From: Jejuia rubra | Lineage (GTDB): Bacteria; Bacteroidota; Bacteroidia; Flavobacteriales; Flavobacteriaceae | Assembly (NCBI RefSeq): GCF_042684665.1 | Contig: NZ_JBHULY010000039.1 | Span: forward strand, 248,001-312,000 | DNA length: 64,000 nucleotides | Direction of reading: 5' to 3' | Shown here: in pieces, positions 9,906 to 18,030 of the stretch | Position numbering within the stretch: the first letter of the stretch is position 1 | Layout: each line of letters opens with the position of its first letter | The notes under the pieces: generated by a model | The model's input: the letters and a program-made list of their open reading frames with translations, nothing else | Databases searched by the model: none | Told to the model about the DNA's origin: nothing | Position numbers and translations under genes: made by a program

Positions 9906-10784
9906 TTATTTTTTCTTCTTTTTTGACGGCTCTGGATGACGCTCTATGTAACTTTCCAGAAGCTCCTTTACCACTTCCATACTACCAGCTTCAAGGCCAT
10001 CATTCACATTGGCACCCGTAATCCAATACAATACCATACCCGCATCGGAACAATCCCATTTTCCTTTTTGGAAATTAACGATATTGTCAACTTCAGCAAG
10101 GTTTCCGATAGTCCAAACTAATCGTATACGCGGGTCGGTATGGTTTTTAGCCCAATCCCATTGGTCATGATTTAGTTTCAAATTAATATTTTGGTCTGGT
10201 ATACGAACTTCTTCAATACCAAAATCCAAAATCTGTTGCCACGTGTAAAAATCGCCCGCATTATCATTGGCAGGGTGATGGGTAACTACTTTTACAAATT
10301 GATGTTTCTCTTTGGGTGTTTTTTTCAATGCCATACCAATAATATCCGGTTCGCCCGCTTCGATAATCCATAATGGGTCATCGGCAGTTGAGGCATTAAT
10401 GGCCCAGCACAAATCATTGATAGTAGCTTCTTTCTGCCACATCGCATCGTAAAAGGTTAAATTTCCAAATCCGCCCCAGCGTCGTGCGGTCATGTCACAA
10501 GCTATCTGCATTAAATGGTGGCGTTCTTTTTCGGCCTGTTTTGAAATGCGATCGTCCCTTACCAAATCACAACTATGGGAATAATGTACCAATCTATCCT
10601 CTAAGCCACTGGCACGCAATAAGGCAATGGTGATTGCCGTACCTCCCAAATCATCAGGGTCTGGAGAATTGCCATCTGCAACAACGGCTATTCTTCCTTT
10701 GGGTGGGTTTATAGTTTGACCCCAAACCGGGCTAACAAAAGAAACTAACATAAAAAGTACTAATATTAATGACGTCCTATTCAT
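9906..10784 (-). CDS. Secreted nucleoside-hydrolase-like protein
   Basis: A 292-residue protein with a clear Sec signal peptide (about residues 1-23, ending VWGQ) and a lysine-rich tail. Near the N-terminus, ADGNSPDPDDLGGT is an Asp cluster reminiscent of the calcium-binding loop of nucleoside hydrolases and of the related secreted DUF1593-type proteins of polysaccharide degraders; VTHHPANDNAG later may add ligands. It is the only PUL-type gene on the minus strand here, yet it has the same repeat promoter as the plus-strand operons, which ties it to the locus. An N- or O-ribosidase-like activity on a sugar substrate is possible, but I do not know a proven function for this group. Its 3' end faces the IS element. 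Confidence 0.6.
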   Translation of the reverse strand: MNRTSLILVLFMLVSFVSPVWGQTINPPKGRIAVVADGNSPDPDDLGGTAITIALLRASGLEDRLVHYSHSCDLVRDDRISKQAEKERHHLMQIACDMTARRWGGFGNLTFYDAMWQKEATINDLCWAINASTADDPLWIIEAGEPDIIGMALKKTPKEKHQFVKVVTHHPANDNAGDFYTWQQILDFGIEEVRIPDQNINLKLNHDQWDWAKNHTDPRIRLVWTIGNLAEVDNIVNFQKGKWDCSDAGMVLYWITGANVNDGLEAGSMEVVKELLESYIERHPEPSKKKKK

Positions 10785-10845
10785 TTTTCAACATATAAAG
10801 AGTTATATTTTTGATATACATAAAGCATTGGCGCTTCATAAGTTA

Positions 10846-10890
10846 TAAAACTAAATCATGCCGTCTATTATTTTAACCTGTGGTGTCCTG
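10846..10890 (-). promoter_or_regulatory. Tandem repeat promoter on the minus strand (site J)
   Basis: Reading the minus strand: CAGGACA (10890-10884), three bases, CAGGTTA (10880-10874), 20 bases, then TAGTTTTA (10853-10846), seven of eight matches to TAnnTTTG. It drives the gene at 9906-10784, with a leader of about 60 bases. It lies back to back with site B for susC. Confidence 0.55.
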
Positions 10891-10935
10891 TTTCTCGTAA
10901 AATATGTTTTAAATGATGATACAGCACAGTCCAGA

Positions 10936-10980
10936 ACAGGAAGTGCAGGATACGCGTTAAAATTTTAAGAAATATTTTAG
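10936..10980 (+). promoter_or_regulatory. Tandem repeat promoter of susCD (site B)
   Basis: CAGGATA at 10946-10952 is preceded by CAGGAAG at 10937-10943 (nine rather than ten bases apart) and by further CAG triplets from 10922. Exactly 20 bases after CAGGATA is TATTTTAG (10973-10980), seven of eight matches to TAnnTTTG. susC starts 36 bases further on. Confidence 0.5.
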
Positions 10981-11016
10981 AAAACGAAAAATTAACTAAT
11001 TTAAACTTCAAATTTT

Positions 11017-14000
11017 ATGAAATTAAAAACTAAACTAAATGAGACGCTATATCTTAGAAAGGCTAAGTTGAGCATCATTTTGTTCTTTGCGTTTGTGGCA
11101 ATGTCCTTTGCCCAAACCGTTTCCGGAACTGTTACTGCGGATGGCCAGCCTCTCCCCGGAGCAACCGTTTTGGTAAAAGGAACAACTACAGGAACTAGTA
11201 CTGACTTTGATGGTAATTACACCATCAATGCCGACGCAACAAGTACTTTGGTTTTTTCCTATGTGGGGTATTCTACAAAGGAGGTGCCAGTTGGCAATCA
11301 AACCGTAGTTAACGTAACACTAGAGCAGGACAATGCATTGGATGAAGTGGTAGTAATTGGTTACGGTACGCAACGAAAGTCGGATTTAACTGGATCTGTA
11401 TCTTCGGTGAGTGCAGAGGATATTACTGCAGTTCCGGTTTCTAGGGTGGATCAAGCGCTACAAGGTAGAGCTTCTGGTGTTCAGGTAACACAGGTTAATG
11501 GTGCGCCAGGTGCGGGTACTGTAATTAGAGTAAGAGGTGGTAATTCCATCACAGGAAGTAACGAACCACTTTGGGTTATTGATGGTATTGTAGTAGGGAC
11601 TAACTTCAACCTTAATAATATAAATAGTAATGACATTAAATCTATTGAAATCTTAAAAGATGCTTCGTCTATTGCTATTTATGGGTCTAGAGGTGCAAAT
11701 GGTGTAGTGTTAGTGACTACAAAAAATGGTAAAGGCGCAGGAACAGGAAAGCCAGAGGTGTCTGTAAACCTTTATACAAGTTTACAAAGTGTTCCAGAAC
11801 TACCAGATATGCTTTCTCAGAGGGAGCAAATTGCATATACTAACGAAAGTGCAAGATTTAGAGGGGTTACAGAGCCATTTCCAAACGATCCATCAACCTA
11901 TCCTGACAACGATTGGTTTGATCTTTTAATGGATACCGCACCTATATATAGTGCAGATGTCTCTGTTTCTGGCGCAACAGAAAACCTTAATTACTACAAT
12001 TCTTTGAGCTATTTTAATCAAGAAGGTATTATTAAAAGTTCTGGTATTGAAAAGTTTATTTTCAGGTCTAATTTAGACTATAAATTAGGTGAAAAGGTAA
12101 AGGCTGGCTTTAGAATAAATTATTCTAGAATTAACAGGCAAAATGGTGTAGTTGGATTTGGAAGTGCTTTTGGTACGCTTCCCACACAGCCTATTTTTAA
12201 TGATGATGGAACCTATAATGGATTTAATGAAGTTGTAGGAGCACCATTTAATAACCCGATAGCTGCCCTTGAGCAAAATACAAATGAAACATTGAGTAAT
12301 AATTTGTTGGCAACTGCTTATTTAGAGTATAGTCCAATAGAAAATTTAATTATCCGTTCAACATTTAGCCCAGAAATAAATAATTCTAAGCAAAATAGAT
12401 TTTTTTCCAGTCAAGCGCCAAGTAATCTTGCGATAGATGTGTTTAATGGTGGGTTTGCTAGTGTTGAAACAATATCTAGTATTGGTTGGAATAATGAAAA
12501 CACGATTCAATACCAATTCAATGTAAATGAAGATCATAGTATAACAGCACTTGCTGGTGCTTCTTTTCAAAAGGTAGAGACGGAGACAGCTTTTGCAGAA
12601 GCATTAGGTATTTTTAGTGATGCCGCTGGGTTTAACAATTTAGGTTTTTCTGATCCCGCTAGGTCTGTAATCAGAAGTGATTATGATGGGTTCCAAATCG
12701 CCTCTTTCTTCGGAAGGATAAACTATGCTTTTAAAGATAAATATCTATTGACTTTAGTAGGCAGGTCAGATGGTAGTTCTCGTTTTGCTCCAGGTAACAA
12801 ATATGAGTTTTATCCTTCTATAGCAGGTGCTTGGAAAATTTCAGAAGAGTCTTTTATGCAAAATCAGAATGTGTTCCAAGATTTGAAATTAAGAGCGAGT
12901 TGGGGTAAATCGGGGAACCAAGCCATTGAAGCATACAGAACATTTGGTCTACTAACAGAGGCAAATACAACTTTAGGAGGTAATGAATTAATTGGTTTAA
13001 CGGTAGGTAGACCAGCCAACCCTAATTTAAAGTGGGAAACCACAAGTTCTTATGATATTGCCTTAGAAGCATCCTTTTTTGGGGGTAAAGTGTTTACAGA
13101 GCTAAATTATTACTATAAGCAAACAGATGACCTATTGTTAGATGTAACGATTCCTAGACAAACTGGATTCACAAGTCAATTACAAAATATTGGTTCTTTA
13201 GAAAATCAAGGGTGGGAGTTACTTGTTAATTCTACTAATGTTAGTAACGCAAACTTTAGCTGGAACTCTACGGTAACATTATCTGCTAATAGAAACAAAA
13301 TATTAGACTTGGGAGATGTCGATTTCATTGATGTTACCGTTGATGAGATTCTAGGATCAGGTAACACACGTTTAATTGTTGGAGAGTCTGTTCCTGTATA
13401 TACAGGGGCTAGATATTTAGGTACATGGAAGAGTCAACAAGAAATTGATGATTCAGGTTTTCTTGATAATGCCATTGTAGGAGGTGCAAGATTTGAAGAT
13501 ATAAGTGGGCCAGATGGAGTGCCAGACGGTAGAATTTCTCAAGATGATTATGTTGTATTAGGAGATCCAACTCCAGACTTAATATTTGGAATTGAAAATA
13601 ATTTCTCTTACAAGAATTGGGATTTATCCTTTTACTTTCAAGGGACTACAGGAAATGAAGTATTTAATTTAACCATGCGTAATAATTACTTTAACCGTGG
13701 TGAAACTACTAAATATGCTGATTTAGCAAACAGATGGATCGAAGGTGTTAATGAGACATCTAATATACCAAGAGCTGGACAAGATACTGTAACAGGTACA
13801 CCTCCTAACTCAGAATATGTTGAAGATGGCTCGCATATACGTCTTAAAACATTAAGATTAGCTTATAATGTGCCTGTTAGCGACTGGGGATTAGATGGGA
13901 TTAAAAATGCCTCTATTTATTTTTCTGGAAATAATTTATTATTATTTTCAGACTTTAGATTGATTGATCCGGAAGCAAGTAGATTTGGAAGAGATGGAAT

Positions 14001-14082
14001 AGGTAATATTGCCCAAGGTTATCATAATGGGTCATATCCAAATCCACGCATTATAACACTTGGTCTTAACGTAACATTTTAA
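11017..14082 (+). CDS. SusC/RagA-family TonB-dependent outer-membrane transporter
   Basis: A 1021-residue SusC homologue. A signal peptide ends at SFAQ. A carboxypeptidase-regulatory-like domain follows (about residues 34-108, VSGTVTADGQPLPGATV), then the TonB-box region with the SusC signature DEVVVIGYG, the plug (about 120-235, VRGGNSITG and YGSRGANGVVLVTT) and a long beta-barrel ending in an aromatic residue (LGLNVTF). It imports oligosaccharides in complex with the SusD lipoprotein encoded 17 bp downstream, using proton-motive force via TonB. As the only SusC in the window it is the likely importer for the oligomers made by the lyases here. The substrate is inferred from neighbours, not from the protein. 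Confidence 0.95.
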   Translation: MKLKTKLNETLYLRKAKLSIILFFAFVAMSFAQTVSGTVTADGQPLPGATVLVKGTTTGTSTDFDGNYTINADATSTLVFSYVGYSTKEVPVGNQTVVNVTLEQDNALDEVVVIGYGTQRKSDLTGSVSSVSAEDITAVPVSRVDQALQGRASGVQVTQVNGAPGAGTVIRVRGGNSITGSNEPLWVIDGIVVGTNFNLNNINSNDIKSIEILKDASSIAIYGSRGANGVVLVTTKNGKGAGTGKPEVSVNLYTSLQSVPELPDMLSQREQIAYTNESARFRGVTEPFPNDPSTYPDNDWFDLLMDTAPIYSADVSVSGATENLNYYNSLSYFNQEGIIKSSGIEKFIFRSNLDYKLGEKVKAGFRINYSRINRQNGVVGFGSAFGTLPTQPIFNDDGTYNGFNEVVGAPFNNPIAALEQNTNETLSNNLLATAYLEYSPIENLIIRSTFSPEINNSKQNRFFSSQAPSNLAIDVFNGGFASVETISSIGWNNENTIQYQFNVNEDHSITALAGASFQKVETETAFAEALGIFSDAAGFNNLGFSDPARSVIRSDYDGFQIASFFGRINYAFKDKYLLTLVGRSDGSSRFAPGNKYEFYPSIAGAWKISEESFMQNQNVFQDLKLRASWGKSGNQAIEAYRTFGLLTEANTTLGGNELIGLTVGRPANPNLKWETTSSYDIALEASFFGGKVFTELNYYYKQTDDLLLDVTIPRQTGFTSQLQNIGSLENQGWELLVNSTNVSNANFSWNSTVTLSANRNKILDLGDVDFIDVTVDEILGSGNTRLIVGESVPVYTGARYLGTWKSQQEIDDSGFLDNAIVGGARFEDISGPDGVPDGRISQDDYVVLGDPTPDLIFGIENNFSYKNWDLSFYFQGTTGNEVFNLTMRNNYFNRGETTKYADLANRWIEGVNETSNIPRAGQDTVTGTPPNSEYVEDGSHIRLKTLRLAYNVPVSDWGLDGIKNASIYFSGNNLLLFSDFRLIDPEASRFGRDGIGNIAQGYHNGSYPNPRIITLGLNVTF

Positions 14083-14099
14083 AAAATAAAAAATAGATT

Positions 14100-15707
14100 A
14101 TGAAAACAAAGCGCATATTTTTATACGTCTTCATGATTTTCTCATGTTTTGCCTGTGAGAAATTTTTGGAAGAAGAACCGAGAGCACTTATCTCTCCAGA
14201 AACATTTTTATCATCAGCAACTGAGGCTGAGGCTTTTAGAACAGGGTATTATGCCATTTTAAAGAATAATTCCATTTACGGACAGGTTGGATTAGATGTA
14301 TTTTACGACAACGGAGCCGACATTATAGAACCTAATAGGCAAGCAGGTTTCTTTGAGCCTATGGGTAATTATTCTCTAACGGAAGCATCTGCGGACGTAT
14401 CAACTCAAAAGATGAGTGTGTCAGATACTTGGAAAGACCTTTACAGAGTTATCTTAAATACAAATATTTTAATTAATAGAATTGCAGATAATGAAGCTAT
14501 TTTGCAAGAAGCTAGAACAGACTTTATTGCGGATGCAAGGTTTGTAAGGGCTTTATGTTATTGGCATATTACAAATCTTTGGGGTGATGCACCTTATTAT
14601 ACGGAGATTCTTACGCTTGAAGAGATTAGTTCTTTGGGAAGAACAGATGAAGCCATAATAATAGAAGGTGTTTTAGAGGATTTAGAATTTGCACAGGCAA
14701 ATCTTAAAGATTCTTATACTGGTGATGATGCAGGAAGGGCTTCAAAATGGGCAGCTGCACTGATTGAGGCAAAAATTCTTATGCAGCAACAAAAATGGCA
14801 AGAAGGTCTGGATAAATGTCTAGAGATTATTAATCAATCGCCACATTCTTTATTGCCAACATATGCTGAAGTGTTTGACCCTAATAATGAATACAACGCT
14901 GAAATTATTTGGTCGTTAGATTTTGCCAAAGACATTATAGGTCAGTTCGAACTTGGTGTTCAAGATGCTGATGGGAACTTACCTAATTTTGCAAGAGACT
15001 CCAATGGAAACTGGAGACCAAGTATGTTTAATCCACGTTTACGGGATGAGCCACAAAATGCTGAAGATTTAGAACCTTTAAAGGATGCCTTGGCGGCCAA
15101 TGGAGAGTCGTTTAATGGTACAGGGCTTCAAATAGCATCAAAAGATTTTGCTGAGAAGTTCCCTATGAATGATTTAAGAAGACCTTTAAATGTTAACGAC
15201 ATGTATGAAGGTATTCAATTGAATCATACGTATATGCCTAAGTTTATGAATTTGAACTTGGCTACGTCACCACGTTTCAACCACTCTGACAACAGACTGG
15301 TGTTCCGTATGGCAGATGTACATTTAATGGCTGCTGAATGTGAGAATGAGCGTCCTGGTGGAAATCCAGATGCTGCCTTCGAGTATATTAGGCCAATTAG
15401 AGAGCGTGCTTTTGCTACCGTTGCAGAAGCCGAAGAAATACTTGGTTTAACTCAACAACAGTTTAGAGAAGCTATTTATGACGAGCGCAAATGGGAGTTA
15501 GCCGGAGAAGCTTGGAGAAGATATGACCTGATAAGATGGGGTATTTTATTTGATGTCGTGGAAGATCTGGAATACCGCTTCTGGACACCTGCGGCCAATA
15601 TAGAGCCTTGGCATGTAAAATTGCCGATTCCACTACAAGAAGTTATAAACAATCCTGCATTATTGGAATCAGACCCAACCAATAACGGATATAGATCAGG
15701 AAATTAA
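14100..15707 (+). CDS. SusD/RagB-family surface glycan-binding lipoprotein
   Basis: A 535-residue lipoprotein (signal peptide ending FSCFACEKF, lipidation Cys about residue 19). It has the SusD N-terminal segment (FLEEEPRALISPETF), the TPR-like region with FVRALCYW, and the C-terminal RagB segment with YDERKWELAGEAWRRYDLIRWG, which is diagnostic. It caps the SusC barrel and delivers oligosaccharide to it. It is co-transcribed with susC (17-bp gap) and followed by a hairpin terminator, so the pair forms its own unit. Confidence 0.95.
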   Translation: MKTKRIFLYVFMIFSCFACEKFLEEEPRALISPETFLSSATEAEAFRTGYYAILKNNSIYGQVGLDVFYDNGADIIEPNRQAGFFEPMGNYSLTEASADVSTQKMSVSDTWKDLYRVILNTNILINRIADNEAILQEARTDFIADARFVRALCYWHITNLWGDAPYYTEILTLEEISSLGRTDEAIIIEGVLEDLEFAQANLKDSYTGDDAGRASKWAAALIEAKILMQQQKWQEGLDKCLEIINQSPHSLLPTYAEVFDPNNEYNAEIIWSLDFAKDIIGQFELGVQDADGNLPNFARDSNGNWRPSMFNPRLRDEPQNAEDLEPLKDALAANGESFNGTGLQIASKDFAEKFPMNDLRRPLNVNDMYEGIQLNHTYMPKFMNLNLATSPRFNHSDNRLVFRMADVHLMAAECENERPGGNPDAAFEYIRPIRERAFATVAEAEEILGLTQQQFREAIYDERKWELAGEAWRRYDLIRWGILFDVVEDLEYRFWTPAANIEPWHVKLPIPLQEVINNPALLESDPTNNGYRSGN

Positions 15708-15741
15708 TATTAAGTTAGTTTTTTAGTTGTTTAGTTGAAAA

Positions 15742-15770
15742 GGCCGAAGACGAAAGTTTTCGGTCTTTTT
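15742..15770 (+). terminator. Rho-independent terminator after susD
   Basis: GGCCGAA (15742-15748) pairs with TTCGGTC (15759-15765) with one G-T pair, followed by a run of T. It lies 34 bases after the susD stop and separates susCD from the GH3 unit. Confidence 0.75.
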
Positions 15771-15779
15771 TATGAAACA

Positions 15780-15824
15780 CATGAGAGTTCAGGATATGAT
15801 TAATCCAAATTTGTATTAGATTAG
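15780..15824 (+). promoter_or_regulatory. Tandem repeat promoter of the GH3 unit (site C)
   Basis: CATGAGA (15780-15786), three bases, CAGGATA (15790-15796), 20 bases, TAGATTAG (15817-15824), seven of eight matches to TAnnTTTG. The GH3 start lies 24 bases after the -7 box. Confidence 0.55.
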
Positions 15825-15848
15825 TGGCTTAAATAATCCAGACTAAAA

Positions 15849-18011
15849 ATGAAACATTGCTTTTTACCCGTAATTTTAATTCTTACCTTTTTAATTAGTT
15901 GTAAGTCAGAAGAAAAAGTATCCGATAACCAGGAAATAAATCAAAAAGTAGAAAAACTTCTAAGTCAAATGACTTTAGGTGAAAAGATTGCAGAAATGAC
16001 TCAAGATGCTCCGGCCAATGAAAGGCTTGGTATTCCTTATATGAAATACGGGGAAGCTCTTCATGGATTATGGCTTGTTCTTGATTATTATGGTAATACA
16101 ACGGTGTATCCACAAGCTATTGCTGCAGCTTCTACCTGGCAACCTGAGTTAGTCAAAAAGATGGCTTCTCAAACAGCAATAGAGGCACGTGCTTTAGGTG
16201 TTACACATTGTTATTCACCTAATTTAGATGTTATTTCTGGAGATCCAAGATATGGTAGAGTTGAAGAATCGTATGGCGAAGACCCTTATTTGGTATCTAG
16301 AATGGGTGTTGCATTCATTCAAGGTTTACAAGGTATGGGTGAGGAGCGATTTGATGAGAATCATGTGCTGGCAACAGCGAAGCACTTTATTGGATATCCT
16401 GAAAACCGACGTGGAATTAACGGAGGTTTTAGTGATATGTCTGAACGTAGATTAAGAGAAGTTTATTTACCACCTTTTGAGGCTGCTATAAAGGAAGCAA
16501 AGATAGGTTCTCTTATGCCAGGTCATCAAGATTATAATGGTATTCCAAACCATATGAATACCTGGTTACTCAAGGATATTTTACGAGATGAATTAGGTTT
16601 TGACGGGCTTATAGTTTCCGATAATAATGATATTGCGAGGTTAGGAACCATGCATTTTATTGCTGAAACCAGAACTAAGTCAGCAATTTTAGGATTAAAA
16701 GCCGGTGTTGATATGGACTTAGTCATTGGAAAGATTGAGAAATTAGCAGCGTATAATAGCAAAGTGTTGAAAGATACAATAACAAAGAACCCTGAATTGG
16801 AGAAGTATATAGACAAAGCAACATCTCGTATTTTAACCGCAAAATATCAATTGGGTCTATTTGATACAGAACCAAAAGAGATTGACACAAAAACGGTATA
16901 TGCTGGTAGAAAAGAACACCAAGATTTTGCATATGAAATGGCAAAAAAAGCCATCATTTTATTAAAGAACGATAATAATGTATTGCCTTTAGATATTTCT
17001 AAAATTAAATCATTAGCAGTAATTGGACCTAATGCTCATGAAGAAAGACCTGCAAAAGGAACGTATTCTTTATTAGGAGGCTATTCTGGTTTACCACCAT
17101 TTTATGTTTCTGCTTTAGATGGAATAAAAGCTAAAGTTGGAGATAAAGTAAAAATTAATTATGCAAAAGGTTGTGATTTATTAAGTAATTCTAAAGCAGG
17201 TTTTCCAGCAGCTATTGCAGCAGCAAAAAAGTCTGAAGCAGTTGTTTTAGTTATTGGAGGCTCTAGAAAAACAGGTGGTGAAGGTGTAGATAGAGCCGAT
17301 TTAAATTTATATGGTGTGCAGCAAGAGTTGGTAAAAGCCATCCATAAAACAGGTAAACCTGTTGTTGCTGTTTTAATTAATGGTAGACCACTATCAATCA
17401 ACTATGTTGCAGAAAATATTCCATCAATTCTAGAAACATGGTATTTAGGTATGCGTTCTGGAGATGCTATTGCAGATGCTATTTTTGGAGATGTGAATCC
17501 AGGAGGTAAGCTTACAGTATCTTTTCCAAGATATGTAGGACAGCTTCCCGTAACGTATTTAGAGCGTCCAGATTTTATAGGTTCGGGCAAAGGCTTATTT
17601 AAAGATGCAGATAAATCACCATTATTTCCATTTGGATATGGTTTAAGTTATACAACTTTTGAATATGGGACCCCAAAGCTTGAAAATGAATCGATTCCAG
17701 TAGATGGTTCCACAACTATTTCAGTGGACATTACCAATACCGGAGATAGAGAAGGTGATGAGGTGGTGCAAATGTATGTTCGTGATGATTATGCCTCGGT
17801 TGGGCGCTATTTAAAACTATTAAAAGGCTTCGAACGTATCACCTTAAAACCCGGTGAAACAAAAACCGTAAGCTTTAATTTGGGCTTTGACGAATTGAAT
17901 ATTTTGAACCAGGAATTGAAAAAAGTCGTTGAACCAGGAACTTTTACCATTTCAATTGGAGCTTCCTCTTCGAATGAAGATTTGAAAACTGCTACATTAA
18001 CTGTGAAATAA
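15849..18011 (+). CDS. GH3-family glycosidase (beta-glucosidase/beta-xylosidase type)
   Basis: A 720-residue lipoprotein (signal ending LISCKS). It has the GH3 N-terminal barrel with KHFIGYPENRRG, the nucleophile Asp258 in GLIVSDNND, the alpha/beta sandwich domain (about residues 360-560, VIGPNAHEERPAKG, VIGGSRKTGGEGVDRADL) and a C-terminal fibronectin-III-like domain (about 610-710, VDITNTGDREGDEVVQMYV). Length is typical for bacterial GH3. These enzymes release beta-linked glucose or xylose from non-reducing ends in the periplasm; in an ulvan-type locus beta-xylosidase is the better guess. Followed after 19 bases by the GH67-like gene, probably on one transcript. Confidence 0.9.
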   Translation: MKHCFLPVILILTFLISCKSEEKVSDNQEINQKVEKLLSQMTLGEKIAEMTQDAPANERLGIPYMKYGEALHGLWLVLDYYGNTTVYPQAIAAASTWQPELVKKMASQTAIEARALGVTHCYSPNLDVISGDPRYGRVEESYGEDPYLVSRMGVAFIQGLQGMGEERFDENHVLATAKHFIGYPENRRGINGGFSDMSERRLREVYLPPFEAAIKEAKIGSLMPGHQDYNGIPNHMNTWLLKDILRDELGFDGLIVSDNNDIARLGTMHFIAETRTKSAILGLKAGVDMDLVIGKIEKLAAYNSKVLKDTITKNPELEKYIDKATSRILTAKYQLGLFDTEPKEIDTKTVYAGRKEHQDFAYEMAKKAIILLKNDNNVLPLDISKIKSLAVIGPNAHEERPAKGTYSLLGGYSGLPPFYVSALDGIKAKVGDKVKINYAKGCDLLSNSKAGFPAAIAAAKKSEAVVLVIGGSRKTGGEGVDRADLNLYGVQQELVKAIHKTGKPVVAVLINGRPLSINYVAENIPSILETWYLGMRSGDAIADAIFGDVNPGGKLTVSFPRYVGQLPVTYLERPDFIGSGKGLFKDADKSPLFPFGYGLSYTTFEYGTPKLENESIPVDGSTTISVDITNTGDREGDEVVQMYVRDDYASVGRYLKLLKGFERITLKPGETKTVSFNLGFDELNILNQELKKVVEPGTFTISIGASSSNEDLKTATLTVK

Positions 18012-18030
18012 AGGGTGTCTAAATAATACT

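Noticed and set aside
16981..18011. Apparent change in base composition within the GH3 gene
   Set aside because: A few 60-base rows differ in GC but not consistently; not enough to claim recombination without a full windowed calculation.
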